Assembly: GCA_900548275.1 (NCBI GenBank)
Contig: URJY01000006.1
Span: 1 to 64,000 of the forward strand
Source of the DNA: an uncultured Opitutales bacterium
GTDB taxonomy: Bacteria > Verrucomicrobiota > Verrucomicrobiia > Opitutales > Intestinicryptomonadaceae
DNA length: 64,000 nt
Direction: 5' to 3'
Made by a program: the position numbers and the translations under genes. The notes beneath the pieces were generated by a model that worked only from the letters and a program-made list of their open reading frames with translations, was not told where the DNA came from and searched no databases. Below are positions 29,384 to 36,954 of this stretch, in pieces. Positions within the stretch are counted from its first letter, which is position 1; each line of letters opens with the position of its first letter.

Positions 29384-30706
29384 CTACTTGTACGGAATGT
29401 CCTGAAGATTGTCGGGCTTGCCGCCGCCCAGCGCAGCCAAAACTTCGCCCGCCAGATATATCGAACCCGTCGAAACAATCGTTTCGCCCGCCCCGACAAA
29501 ATCGCATACGTTGCCCGCCTTGAAAACGTCGCCCACGCGAGCCTCGAGCACCTCGACGGAACATTGCCCCAAGCACTTCCGCAACGCGGCAAAGCCGAGC
29601 GCGCGCGGCTGGTCGGGAACAAGCAGGATTATCCTCTCGGCGTATTTCGCCACAACTTTCAAAAGCGGCACGGCACGCTCCTCGCCCAACACGCCCACGG
29701 CAATCGTCGGACGCACCCCGCCGAGCGAAGCCAAATTGCTCTCGAGCGTCCGCGCGCCCTCCTCGTTGTGCGAGGCGTCGAGAATGAGAGTCGCGCCGTT
29801 TGCGAGCGGAATTTTCTGCCAACGCGCAGCCCATGATACGTCGAGCAAATCGCGCCGCGCCGCAGCCTCCGAAAGATTTCCGAAAATCGGCGAAGCCTTC
29901 CCCCGCTCCGCGCGTTCGCGCAACACACGCAGGCACAGAAGCGCGGTCGCCGCGTTGCGACGCTGAAAATATCCGTACAGCGAAGTCTCGGGCAAGTCCG
30001 CGTCGGTCGGAAAAAAGTCCGCAGCCTTGTAAAGCGGCGCATTGCGCAATGCCGCAACCTCTTCGACTACCGCCATCGCCTCGGGCGGCAGAAATCCGCA
30101 CACCACGGGCACACCCTCCTTTATAATTCCCGCCTTCTCGCGGGCAATCTGCGCGACGGTCGAACCCAACATCTGGATGTGGTCAAGCCCTATCGAAGTT
30201 ATCACCGAAAGCTCGGGCGTAATTATGTTCGTCGAATCGAGACGCCCTCCCAAGCCCACTTCCACAACCGCACAGCCGACGCGTTCGCGCGAAAATTCGG
30301 CAAACGCCATCGCCGTCATAAATTCGAAAAACGACGGATACGCCGCGATGTCGGCGGGGTCGAAAATTCCGTCCGCCGCGCCGCGAAGCTCCGCCGCGTA
30401 TCCGACAAGCTTCGAACGCGAAATCGGAACGCGGTCTATCTGGATTCGCTCGCCGAGATACGTCAAATGCGGCGATGTGAACATCCCGACGCGCAGCCCG
30501 CCGCCGCGCAGAATGCGCTCGAGCATAGCGCAGACGGAACCCTTGCCGTTCGTGCCCGCAACGTGGATTTTCGGATAGTCGCGCTGCGGATTGCCGAGCG
30601 CGGCACACAATGCGGCAATGCGGTCGAGCGAATACTTCGAACCCGCATTTCGGAGCGCGTACAAAAACGACTCCGCCTCTTCGAACCTTGACGAATTGCT
30701 TTCCAT
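29384..30706 (-). CDS. folC: Bifunctional folylpolyglutamate synthase/dihydrofolate synthase
   Basis: Adds glutamate to dihydropteroate and reduced folates, ATP dependent. The 440-residue product has the Mur-ligase-like ATP site HVAGTNGKGSVCAMLERIL, MFTSPHLTYLGERIQ, the SIGLDHIQMLG block, REKAGIIKEGVPVV and the C-terminal LDASHNEEGARTLE. The ATG at 30706 (MESNSSRFEEAESFL) is preferred; the frame stays open upstream but enters the divergent promoter region of the next gene. Confidence 0.94.
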   Translation of the reverse strand: MESNSSRFEEAESFLYALRNAGSKYSLDRIAALCAALGNPQRDYPKIHVAGTNGKGSVCAMLERILRGGGLRVGMFTSPHLTYLGERIQIDRVPISRSKLVGYAAELRGAADGIFDPADIAAYPSFFEFMTAMAFAEFSRERVGCAVVEVGLGGRLDSTNIITPELSVITSIGLDHIQMLGSTVAQIAREKAGIIKEGVPVVCGFLPPEAMAVVEEVAALRNAPLYKAADFFPTDADLPETSLYGYFQRRNAATALLCLRVLRERAERGKASPIFGNLSEAAARRDLLDVSWAARWQKIPLANGATLILDASHNEEGARTLESNLASLGGVRPTIAVGVLGEERAVPLLKVVAKYAERIILLVPDQPRALGFAALRKCLGQCSVEVLEARVGDVFKAGNVCDFVGAGETIVSTGSIYLAGEVLAALGGGKPDNLQDIPYK

Positions 30707-30810
30707 CGAATCAAAAACGGAAACAATGAACCTAAAAAAATCCGACTTCAACGCAAAAATTCTTGAAGCATATCCGCAAAACATTTTTTCTAAACCGAAA
30801 GCACACCCTT

Positions 30811-32133
30811 ATGAAAAAAACACTCATCGCACTATCGACACTCGCCGCTGCGGCAATCGCGACGGCAGAAGTTGCGGACAACGACAATTCGAAAACGGAC
30901 AAATCGCCCGTCGAAATAAAGTCGCGCGTCAACCCCGCGTGGGACTTCTGGAAGGCTCGCGGCTACTTCTTCGGATTCGACAAAAACACCGTGCCCGTTC
31001 CGGTGTTCGTAGACGCGCCGCTCTACACAAACTCGACGATTATGGTGCGCGGACAAAACAGCCTCGGCAAACGCTGGCGATACCACTGCTTCGAAGCATA
31101 CGCCGACGACGATACTTCGCGCATCACAATGCTCGTAAACAAACACGCCGAAGAAGGCAAGGATGTCGCCGAAATCTACTACTACGCGTCCAAATACGGA
31201 CACGGCGACCAAACATACAACTGGGTGAAAATCGGCTCCGACGTGCGCGGACACTCGTATATGTTCAGCCGCGACCGCGCAATTTTCTACGGCTCGCTCG
31301 AACTCGAAAACGCGCTGACCCTCGGAAACATCGGCAAAGACAGCCTCCGCCCCGACGCCCCAAAAGGCGACGACGAAGCCAACTACCGCGAGTCGGCAAA
31401 GTATTCGAAATACAAAGCCCTCAAACGCGCAAAAGACGGCACAATCTATTTCGACAAAGACAAAAAAATGGTGCTCGTAAAAATCGACGGCAAATGGAAT
31501 AAGGTGGCAGTCGAACCAATCGACGACTACGAACTGACCGTGCTCGCCGAAGCCGACAATCCGCCGCCTCCGCCCGCCGCAAAAAATCCGCCGACGGAAA
31601 TCCTGATGGTAAGGGCGGAAGTGCCGAAAGACGAACGACTGCGCTACGAACTCAATCAGGAAAACCTCGCCGTGCTCACAAACGCCGACGAATCGGGATG
31701 CACGCGCTTCGACACATACATCAACGCATTCGACAACTCCGACTACCTCACCTACGGCGAATTCGAAAGCGAAAACGCGGTAAAAAAACACAACGAAAGC
31801 ATCCACCTGAAAACCAACCTAAAACGCAACGCCGAACAGTCGCCGAACACAAAACAGACAATCGAACAACTGAAAATTTCGGCGGACGGCGGGGAAATTT
31901 TGCGCATAACCGACATCGAAACAAAACAGGCGACAAAACTCAAAGACGCAGTAAAAAGCGCGGGAAAAATCGACAACATAAAACTGTATCAAAACTCGGA
32001 TATACCCGACAACTACCTGCTGATTGAACGCATACCGACAAACGCCACCCCCGACGCAAAACTGCAGACGTCAATAAATAAAATCGAAGGGCTGAAAAGC
32101 AGGACAAAGGAAATCCGCACAAAGAAACGGTAA
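30811..32133 (+). CDS. Secreted protein of unknown function
   Basis: The 440-residue product starts MKKTLIALSTLAAAAIATAE, a signal peptide, and is otherwise hydrophilic. A proline stretch (NPPPPPAAKNPP at about 252-263) separates an N-terminal domain (NPAWDFWKARGYFFGFDKNT; ending in a compact basic segment IYFDKDKKMVLVKIDGKW) from a Lys/Thr/Asn-rich C-terminal half. No membrane segment follows. I do not recognise the family. It is a single gene divergent from folC and followed by tRNA-Ser. Confidence 0.75.
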   Translation: MKKTLIALSTLAAAAIATAEVADNDNSKTDKSPVEIKSRVNPAWDFWKARGYFFGFDKNTVPVPVFVDAPLYTNSTIMVRGQNSLGKRWRYHCFEAYADDDTSRITMLVNKHAEEGKDVAEIYYYASKYGHGDQTYNWVKIGSDVRGHSYMFSRDRAIFYGSLELENALTLGNIGKDSLRPDAPKGDDEANYRESAKYSKYKALKRAKDGTIYFDKDKKMVLVKIDGKWNKVAVEPIDDYELTVLAEADNPPPPPAAKNPPTEILMVRAEVPKDERLRYELNQENLAVLTNADESGCTRFDTYINAFDNSDYLTYGEFESENAVKKHNESIHLKTNLKRNAEQSPNTKQTIEQLKISADGGEILRITDIETKQATKLKDAVKSAGKIDNIKLYQNSDIPDNYLLIERIPTNATPDAKLQTSINKIEGLKSRTKEIRTKKR

Positions 32134-32171
32134 GGCGGAAGACAAAAAAGAACGACAAAGAAAATAAAATA

Positions 32172-32199
32172 TTGACGAAAGAACGAAAAGATAGAATAT
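32172..32199 (+). promoter_or_regulatory. Likely sigma-70 promoter of tRNA-Ser
   Basis: TTGACG (32172-32177), a 16-base spacer and GAATAT (32194-32199) place a start site about 12-14 bases before the tRNA. Confidence 0.5.
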
Positions 32200-32218
32200 A
32201 GCCAGACTTTAAGAACAA

Positions 32219-32306
32219 GGAGAGGTGACGGAGTGGCCGAACGTGCGCGATTGGAAATCGCGTGTGGGTCAAAAGCCCACCGGGGGTTCGAATCCCCCCC
32301 TCTCCG
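32219..32306 (+). tRNA. tRNA-Ser (anticodon GGA)
   Basis: The acceptor strand GGAGAGG (32219-32225) pairs with CCTCTCC (32299-32305). The anticodon arm CGCGAT-TGGAAAT-CGCG gives anticodon GGA; a long variable arm GTGGG...CCCAC identifies a class II serine tRNA; the T arm GGGGG-TTCGAAT-CCCCC is perfect. CCA is not encoded. A promoter precedes it and a terminator follows. It lies at the left side of the accessory region, next to an integrase. Confidence 0.96.
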
Positions 32307-32325
32307 CGTAAATCTTTTCGGAAAA

Positions 32326-32355
32326 GTAAAACCCCACAGGGGTTTTACTTTTTTT
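32326..32355 (+). terminator. Terminator of tRNA-Ser
   Basis: GTAAAACCCC (32326-32335), loop ACA, GGGGTTTTAC (32339-32348), then seven T. An ideal intrinsic terminator that also forms the left border of the next, larger hairpin. Confidence 0.9.
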
Positions 32356-32412
32356 ATGCAACTTTTTCCGTGGAAAACGAAGTTTTCCTAAGGAAAAAGT
32401 TGCATAAAAAAA
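32349..32412. repeat. Long near-perfect hairpin between tRNA-Ser and the integrase gene
   Basis: The outer stem is 21 bp: T7 plus ATGCAACTTTTTCC (32349-32369) against GGAAAAAGTTGCAT plus A7 (32392-32412). An inner stem GGAAAAC/GTTTTCC (32372-32388) is nested in the loop. It can terminate transcription from both sides, including the minus-strand integrase, or extrude as a cruciform. The remaining DNA to 32536 has related CTTTTCGGAAAAG motifs and no gene. Confidence 0.85.
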
Positions 32413-32536
32413 GTAGCACGCGAAGCGGGCGCAACTTTTCCGAAAATGTAATTTTCCACAAGAAGAACAGGGGAAAGCCGTAAGCGGCAATCCCAATTCA
32501 CCAGTATTTTTAATTTAACGCAATCACGATTCAACT

Positions 32537-33583
32537 CTACACAGAAACACATTGCACGCTATTACATTCAATGCCATACTCCAAAATTCCGCGGGGTTCG
32601 AAGAAGCATTTTGCGTTGGCTTTGGTTATGTTGCCCATGTTGACGTAGCGCGTTCTTATTAGCGAGAGGTCGGCGTGTCCCATTTCGGATTGCAGTTTGG
32701 GTAGGTTATGGAAGCGTTTCAAATGGTAGGTCGCGAATGTGTGGCGCAAGACATCTTGCGTCCAGTGTTTGAAGCCCGCGACGACACGCAGTCTATGCCA
32801 TTTCCGTATCCAATTTTTCGGGCAGATTTGTCCATTCCGTTTTTTGATTTTCCCGAGCCAATGGCGTAAAGGCGGGCAAATGTCGATATGTCTTACTCCT
32901 CCCGTTTTGCTGTTTCTGTGGCGAACCACAATTACGCGCTCGTCAAGGTCAACATCCTTCCAAGTCAGCCGCGAGACTTCCTTTGGGCGAATCCCCGCCC
33001 AAAGCATAATTCCGACAGCAGCGGCACAATCGCAATGGTGTTCGCTTAAAGTACATTTTAGAAGGCGTTGAATTTGGCCGATTGACAGTGGCTGGATTTC
33101 ACGCTCGACAACTTTTTTCGGCGGAATTTCGCTTATCGGGTTTTCGGCACACCACTTCATTTTTACGGTGTAGTTGAAAAGTCCGTGAAGCATTGTTCTG
33201 CCTTTGTTTTGTTGGCTCGGCGTGGTAAATGTTTCTTCGAGCAGCTTTGAACATTCTTCGGTTGAAATTTCCGAAATCAATCGGCTTTTGTCGAAGTGTT
33301 TTAGTATACGGTTGCCAAGATACTTTATGTCGCGCAAGGATTCTTTTCTGAGCGATTTCTTCGCTTCCAAATATTCGCTGAACGCCGTGTTTATTGTCAT
33401 TTTGCGGGATATTTTGCCGATGTGTCGCATTCCGCATTCTATCACTTCGCGGCAATATTGCAGGTTGTCTTTATAACCGTTTCCCGCGTAGTCGAGTGCA
33501 TTTCTGATTAGCCGTGCCGCGTCGAGGACGCTAATTCCCGAACCTTTTAACAAACTTTCCGCCGCCTTAATTTCGTTTTGCAT
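32537..33583 (-). CDS. Tyrosine recombinase (phage-integrase family)
   Basis: The 348-residue product has an N-terminal helical SAM-like DNA-binding region (TINTAFSEYLEAKKSLRKES) and the catalytic domain: first arginine in LWAGIRPKEVSRLTWKDVD, DVLRHTFATYHL with the second arginine, MGHADLSLIRTRYVNM with the histidine and the nucleophilic tyrosine. The H of the usual HxxR box is D here, which I believe is tolerated in some environmental integrases. It is divergent from a surface-protein operon, and 16-bp inverted repeats lie between them, suggesting a resident DNA inverter or island integrase. Confidence 0.88.
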   Translation of the reverse strand: MQNEIKAAESLLKGSGISVLDAARLIRNALDYAGNGYKDNLQYCREVIECGMRHIGKISRKMTINTAFSEYLEAKKSLRKESLRDIKYLGNRILKHFDKSRLISEISTEECSKLLEETFTTPSQQNKGRTMLHGLFNYTVKMKWCAENPISEIPPKKVVEREIQPLSIGQIQRLLKCTLSEHHCDCAAAVGIMLWAGIRPKEVSRLTWKDVDLDERVIVVRHRNSKTGGVRHIDICPPLRHWLGKIKKRNGQICPKNWIRKWHRLRVVAGFKHWTQDVLRHTFATYHLKRFHNLPKLQSEMGHADLSLIRTRYVNMGNITKANAKCFFEPRGILEYGIECNSVQCVSV

Positions 33584-33586
33584 ATG

Positions 33587-33771
33587 GTATTCCCAATACT
33601 GTTGTCAAATGTTTTTCCTTAAATTTTTATAAGGTTTTAAAAGCATAACATTTATGCACAAAAATTTCTCCCCGATGTTGAAAACGGAAATACAACCCGT
33701 ACTTTCGTTTTTCAAAACTTGTTAAACTGCAAAACATAAGAAAAACAAAAAGCTTACAGTATTGGGAATAC
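33587..33771. other. Candidate invertible segment with 16-bp inverted repeats
   Basis: GTATTCCCAATACTGT at 33587-33602 is the exact reverse complement of ACAGTATTGGGAATAC at 33756-33771. Each half-site core is itself palindromic (GTATT-3-AATAC), like a tyrosine-recombinase site. Weaker inner arms (GTTTTTCCTTA near 33610-33620; its complement near 33735-33745) add symmetry. The 153 bp between is AT-rich and non-coding. A TTGACA box (33603-33608, minus strand) sits just inside the left repeat. The alternative reading is paired operators for a dimeric regulator. Confidence 0.5.
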
Positions 33772-33798
33772 TTACTCTTCGTACAAACGTTAGCAAAA

Positions 33799-34917
33799 AT
33801 GAAGAGAAGTAAATTGTTATCTATCCTTATGTTGTCGGCAGCTGCGTACGGCGCGTATGCGGTCTCGGCGACAAGCCCCGTGTTCGGCGTTTACAAGGTC
33901 GATTGCCCCGCCGACAGCGATACCTACATCGGCATTTCAACCACGCGCACGCCCGAGTTTTCGGGTGTGGTCGAAGGCGTCCAGACGGCGAACTTCAAGA
34001 TTGTCGCCAAGGGTGAGCCGCAGTGGGCGACCAACAAATTTGTTTACGTGGCCAGTTCGCAACCGAACCACTACTACCTGAAGTTCACCTCGGGCGAACT
34101 CGAAGGCGCGTGGTTCGACATCAAATCGAATGACGCATATTCGCTCGAAATCGAAATCGGTTCGGCGGAGCTTGCGAAAGTTGCGGCTGGCGACTCTTTC
34201 CAAATCATCCCCCACTGGACGATGTCCACCCTCTTCCCCGACGGCGGCGGATTCCTCAAGGCAACGAAAATCGCGGCAACTGCGGGTGCTTCCATTCTCT
34301 ATAAGAATACGGCTTTCGAAAACGGCGTTGTCTATCCCACGGGCGCAAACAAAGCGGCGTTGGAATCGTTCAGCTTTCGCGAACGCGGATCAGCCGTAGG
34401 TTGGCGCGATGCGAAAAAAAACGATGCTTCCGATGCCGTTATTGAGCCGAATGCTTTCTTAAAGGTCGCCCAACCCGCCGATGGAAGTTCGAGCATTGCG
34501 ATATCGGGAACGATTCCGATGTGCGCCACTTCGTTCGAAATTTTCACGATGGAAGGCGAATCGGGCACGGAGACGCAAGACATCTACCTAAGCGTTCCGT
34601 CGGCAACCGACATTGCCCTATCGGAGCTTACAACCGTGCTTATCGATTCGAGCGCATTAGTGCCGTCAACGGGTATCGCCGCGAACCCAATCGATGCGAT
34701 TTACGTATACGGGAACGAACGTAGCGGGAAAAATCTTGCGGCGGACAAGCTCGTTTTTTACAGAAAACGCGGAAGCGTTGCGAAGTGGATGGACGACAAC
34801 CGCAACGATGCCGACTCCCTCACACTTAAGGCGGGCACTGCAATTGTCATTCGCAAAAAGGCGGATACAACGCCCGTTGCCTACAGATGTATCTTCAAAC
34901 CAAACTACACAAAATGA
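33799..34917 (+). CDS. Secreted TIGR02597-type protein
   Basis: The 372-residue product starts with a signal peptide (LLSILMLSAAAYGAYA). The pattern VDCPADSDTYIGISTTRTPEFSG, YYLKFTSGELEGAWFDI, GDSFQIIPHWTMSTLFPDGG and then repeated FRERGSAVGWRD / YRKRGSVAKWMD blocks is what I associate with TIGR02597, a verrucomicrobial exported family often next to PEP-CTERM proteins. Function unknown. It is the first gene after the candidate invertible segment, and its stop overlaps the next start. Confidence 0.78.
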   Translation: MKRSKLLSILMLSAAAYGAYAVSATSPVFGVYKVDCPADSDTYIGISTTRTPEFSGVVEGVQTANFKIVAKGEPQWATNKFVYVASSQPNHYYLKFTSGELEGAWFDIKSNDAYSLEIEIGSAELAKVAAGDSFQIIPHWTMSTLFPDGGGFLKATKIAATAGASILYKNTAFENGVVYPTGANKAALESFSFRERGSAVGWRDAKKNDASDAVIEPNAFLKVAQPADGSSSIAISGTIPMCATSFEIFTMEGESGTETQDIYLSVPSATDIALSELTTVLIDSSALVPSTGIAANPIDAIYVYGNERSGKNLAADKLVFYRKRGSVAKWMDDNRNDADSLTLKAGTAIVIRKKADTTPVAYRCIFKPNYTK

Positions 34918-35570
34918 TGAAAAAACTAATAACAACAATAACAGCAATACTGGCGGCGGGAACGTCGTTCGCCGAATGGAACTTGGACTTCGGCGCGGGC
35001 GACTGGTTCTTGAAAGACGGAACACAAATTCAGGAGGAATTGTATTTCGCCGTCATAATCGACATGAACAACTACGGGTTCTCGGGCTTGGAACTTTCCG
35101 CGGGCGATTCTTTCGCAGAGGGAAGTTTTATCAACTCCGATAACAAGTATATGACAATGAAAACGGGGAAGCTTACCGACCCCGACGGCGAAGGCTACTT
35201 CCTTGCATACTCCTACGGCTGGCGTATCAGCAACGGCGACTACGGAGCAAAGGGCGGCGAAGAAACTGCCATCATTGTGTGGAGTAACCTCGGCGAAAAG
35301 TCGTACATACTTTCGGCGGGCGACTCGTATACGATTGTCACTCCGTCGCTTGCAGGCGGCGAACTGAGCGGCGGGTTTAAATGGGAAATGCCGACCTCCG
35401 ACGTGGGCGCATACGGATGGTACCTGTATAACGAACATATCGAAGGTACGATTCCCAACTCGTTCACGACACTCTCGCAGACGGTTTCGGCAGTTCCCGA
35501 ACCCTCGACATACGCGGCTATTTTCGGCGCAGTTGCACTTGGATTTGCAGCCTACCGCCGCCGTAAGTAA
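34914..35570 (+). CDS. PEP-CTERM surface protein
   Basis: The 218-residue product has a signal peptide (MMKKLITTITAILAAGTSFA), a beta-rich mature part and the C-terminal sorting signal VPEPSTYAAIFGAVALGFAA followed by YRRRK: PEP motif, hydrophobic helix and basic tail, a substrate for exosortase-like processing. The start at 34914 overlaps the upstream stop (ATGA); the ATG at 34917 is equally possible. The coupling suggests both proteins are made together. No exosortase gene is in the window. Confidence 0.88.
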   Translation: MMKKLITTITAILAAGTSFAEWNLDFGAGDWFLKDGTQIQEELYFAVIIDMNNYGFSGLELSAGDSFAEGSFINSDNKYMTMKTGKLTDPDGEGYFLAYSYGWRISNGDYGAKGGEETAIIVWSNLGEKSYILSAGDSYTIVTPSLAGGELSGGFKWEMPTSDVGAYGWYLYNEHIEGTIPNSFTTLSQTVSAVPEPSTYAAIFGAVALGFAAYRRRK

Positions 35571-35587
35571 TATATAAAGGACCACCA

Positions 35588-36001
35588 ATGAACCGAGCCG
35601 CAAAGATACTTCTATTGTTTGCGCTCGGTTCGTTGTTTTCGATACCCTGCGGCGCAAAAGAACAACCGCAGAAAACGGATAAAATAAAAATAGTCTCAGC
35701 CTGCTGCATAAACGATAGGTGGATATTCCGAGTCTTCGATGGACTCACAGGCGAAACAATAACAATAACCCCAAATAAGAAAAACGCCAAAGGCTTCGCA
35801 ATAACAGCCTATAACCAAACAACCCAAACCGCCGAACTATCAACCCCCAGAGGCAACTTTATAATAACCTTCGACGAACAAACCCCGTTTTCAGCAATTC
35901 CAACCCCGCAAGCAGAACCATCTCAATCCTCCGAACAACAAAGAACCTCAGATACAACTACAACAACCCAACGCAGACAGATTTTGGAAAGAATTAAGTA
36001 A
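35588..36001 (+). CDS. Small exported protein of unknown function
   Basis: The 137-residue product starts MNRAAKILLLFALGSLFSIP, a signal peptide ending near CGAKEQ that could be either a lipoprotein or an ordinary cleavage site. The middle (IVSACCINDRWIFRVFDGLTG) is a short beta domain; the C-terminal third is low-complexity Ser/Thr/Gln. It lies 17 bases after the PEP-CTERM gene with AGGACC before the ATG. Codon usage drifts to AT-rich toward its 3' end, where the atypical block starts. Confidence 0.7.
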   Translation: MNRAAKILLLFALGSLFSIPCGAKEQPQKTDKIKIVSACCINDRWIFRVFDGLTGETITITPNKKNAKGFAITAYNQTTQTAELSTPRGNFIITFDEQTPFSAIPTPQAEPSQSSEQQRTSDTTTTTQRRQILERIK

Positions 36002-36002
36002 T

Positions 36003-36692
36003 ATGACACAAACTGTAGATTTTGAAAAATTCAAAACCGGAATAAATGGTTTCCTTTCCGCTTATATGACATCTTGTTCGGATATACAAAATAATAGAGT
36101 TTTCTCTTATGATATATGTAGACAACATTTTGCGCCTACACTATCAGAAAATAAAGATAAAGACGCCGTATATTTGTTCGCGTTTTTATCAAGTTGGGGA
36201 ATGTTGCGGAATACGGGGTTGATGAATATTAGTCCCTACGGTTTGAGCAATACAGTACAGGCTATTTATGAGAATTTTGAATATTTCAAAAATAATGATA
36301 TTTTTTCGATTAAAGATGAAGAGATTTTGGATTTTGTAAAAAAGTTCGAGAAGATAGTCGAGGGACTTGATAAAGATAATATTTCTTCCTCAAATACAAT
36401 GGTTTCAAAAATAATACTCGGTGTTTGGGGTAGTATGCCAGCCTTAGATACAAATTTTAATAAGGCTTTTGGTTTTTACCCAACAACGAAAATAGAAAAA
36501 GTAATATGCGAACTGCGGGAAGCTTTCGAAAACATAACGGAAGATGATATCTCAAAAATCCGTAGTAGTTTGTTTGAGTCTTATGGGAAGTTGAATCTCA
36601 ATTTTTACGGAAAGCCGAAGCTTGTTGATATGTATGGATTTTATGTGGGGTTAAAAAAACGACTAAAAGAAGATTATTTGTCAGAACAATAA
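36003..36692 (+). CDS. AT-rich orphan protein, unknown function
   Basis: The 229-residue product is soluble, mostly alpha-helical by pattern and without signal peptide. Distinct segments are LFAFLSSWGMLRNTGLMN, VSKIILGVWGSMPALDTNF and YGKPKLVDMYGFYVGLKKRL. I do not recognise the family. Codons are strongly AT-biased, unlike almost all other genes here, indicating recent acquisition. It begins one base after the upstream stop, but there is no good ribosome site. The context with a 67-residue partner could mean a defence or toxin-type pair, but nothing in the sequence proves it. Confidence 0.72.
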   Translation: MTQTVDFEKFKTGINGFLSAYMTSCSDIQNNRVFSYDICRQHFAPTLSENKDKDAVYLFAFLSSWGMLRNTGLMNISPYGLSNTVQAIYENFEYFKNNDIFSIKDEEILDFVKKFEKIVEGLDKDNISSSNTMVSKIILGVWGSMPALDTNFNKAFGFYPTTKIEKVICELREAFENITEDDISKIRSSLFESYGKLNLNFYGKPKLVDMYGFYVGLKKRLKEDYLSEQ

Positions 36693-36738
36693 ACATTTTA
36701 AAGCGTTTAATAAATTAAATTTAATTAAAAAACTGAAT

Positions 36739-36942
36739 ATGGAAGTTTATACACAATCGAAAGAGCAAGAAGAAGCCAAGAAAAAGATGGCAAGTGAAAT
36801 TGAGAAACTTTTTGAAGATTCAAAAGGTATGGATAAATTGGAGTTTGCGTCGGCTTTGATAGCCATTTTTGACCACTATACCGAGATAGAATTTTCCGAG
36901 CGCAAGAGGTTTGCGAATGCGATATTAAAGCAAATGAAATAA
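36739..36942 (+). CDS. Small helical protein, unknown function
   Basis: The 67-residue product is charged and helical (QSKEQEEAKKKMASEIEKLF, then FASALIAIFDHYTEIEF). No signal peptide. It is AT-rich like the preceding gene, 46 bases downstream of it and 12 bases upstream of the giant surface protein, so the three may be one unit. It might be a small regulator or antitoxin-size partner; this is a guess. Confidence 0.6.
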   Translation: MEVYTQSKEQEEAKKKMASEIEKLFEDSKGMDKLEFASALIAIFDHYTEIEFSERKRFANAILKQMK

Positions 36943-36954
36943 GGAGAAATAATT

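Noticed and set aside
31399..31414. AAGTATTCGAAATACA, similar to the palindromic 16-mer
   Set aside because: It lies inside the coding sequence at 30811-32133, where the codons (KYSKYK) explain it; a chance match.
32502..32516. CAGTATTTTTAAT near the integrase 3' end as a further recombination site
   Set aside because: It shares only one half-site with the 16-mer and lacks the palindrome; too weak to count.
36003..36942. Assignment of the AT-rich pair to a known toxin-antitoxin or defence family
   Set aside because: Only size and context suggest it; no diagnostic motif is visible, so it is left as unknown.
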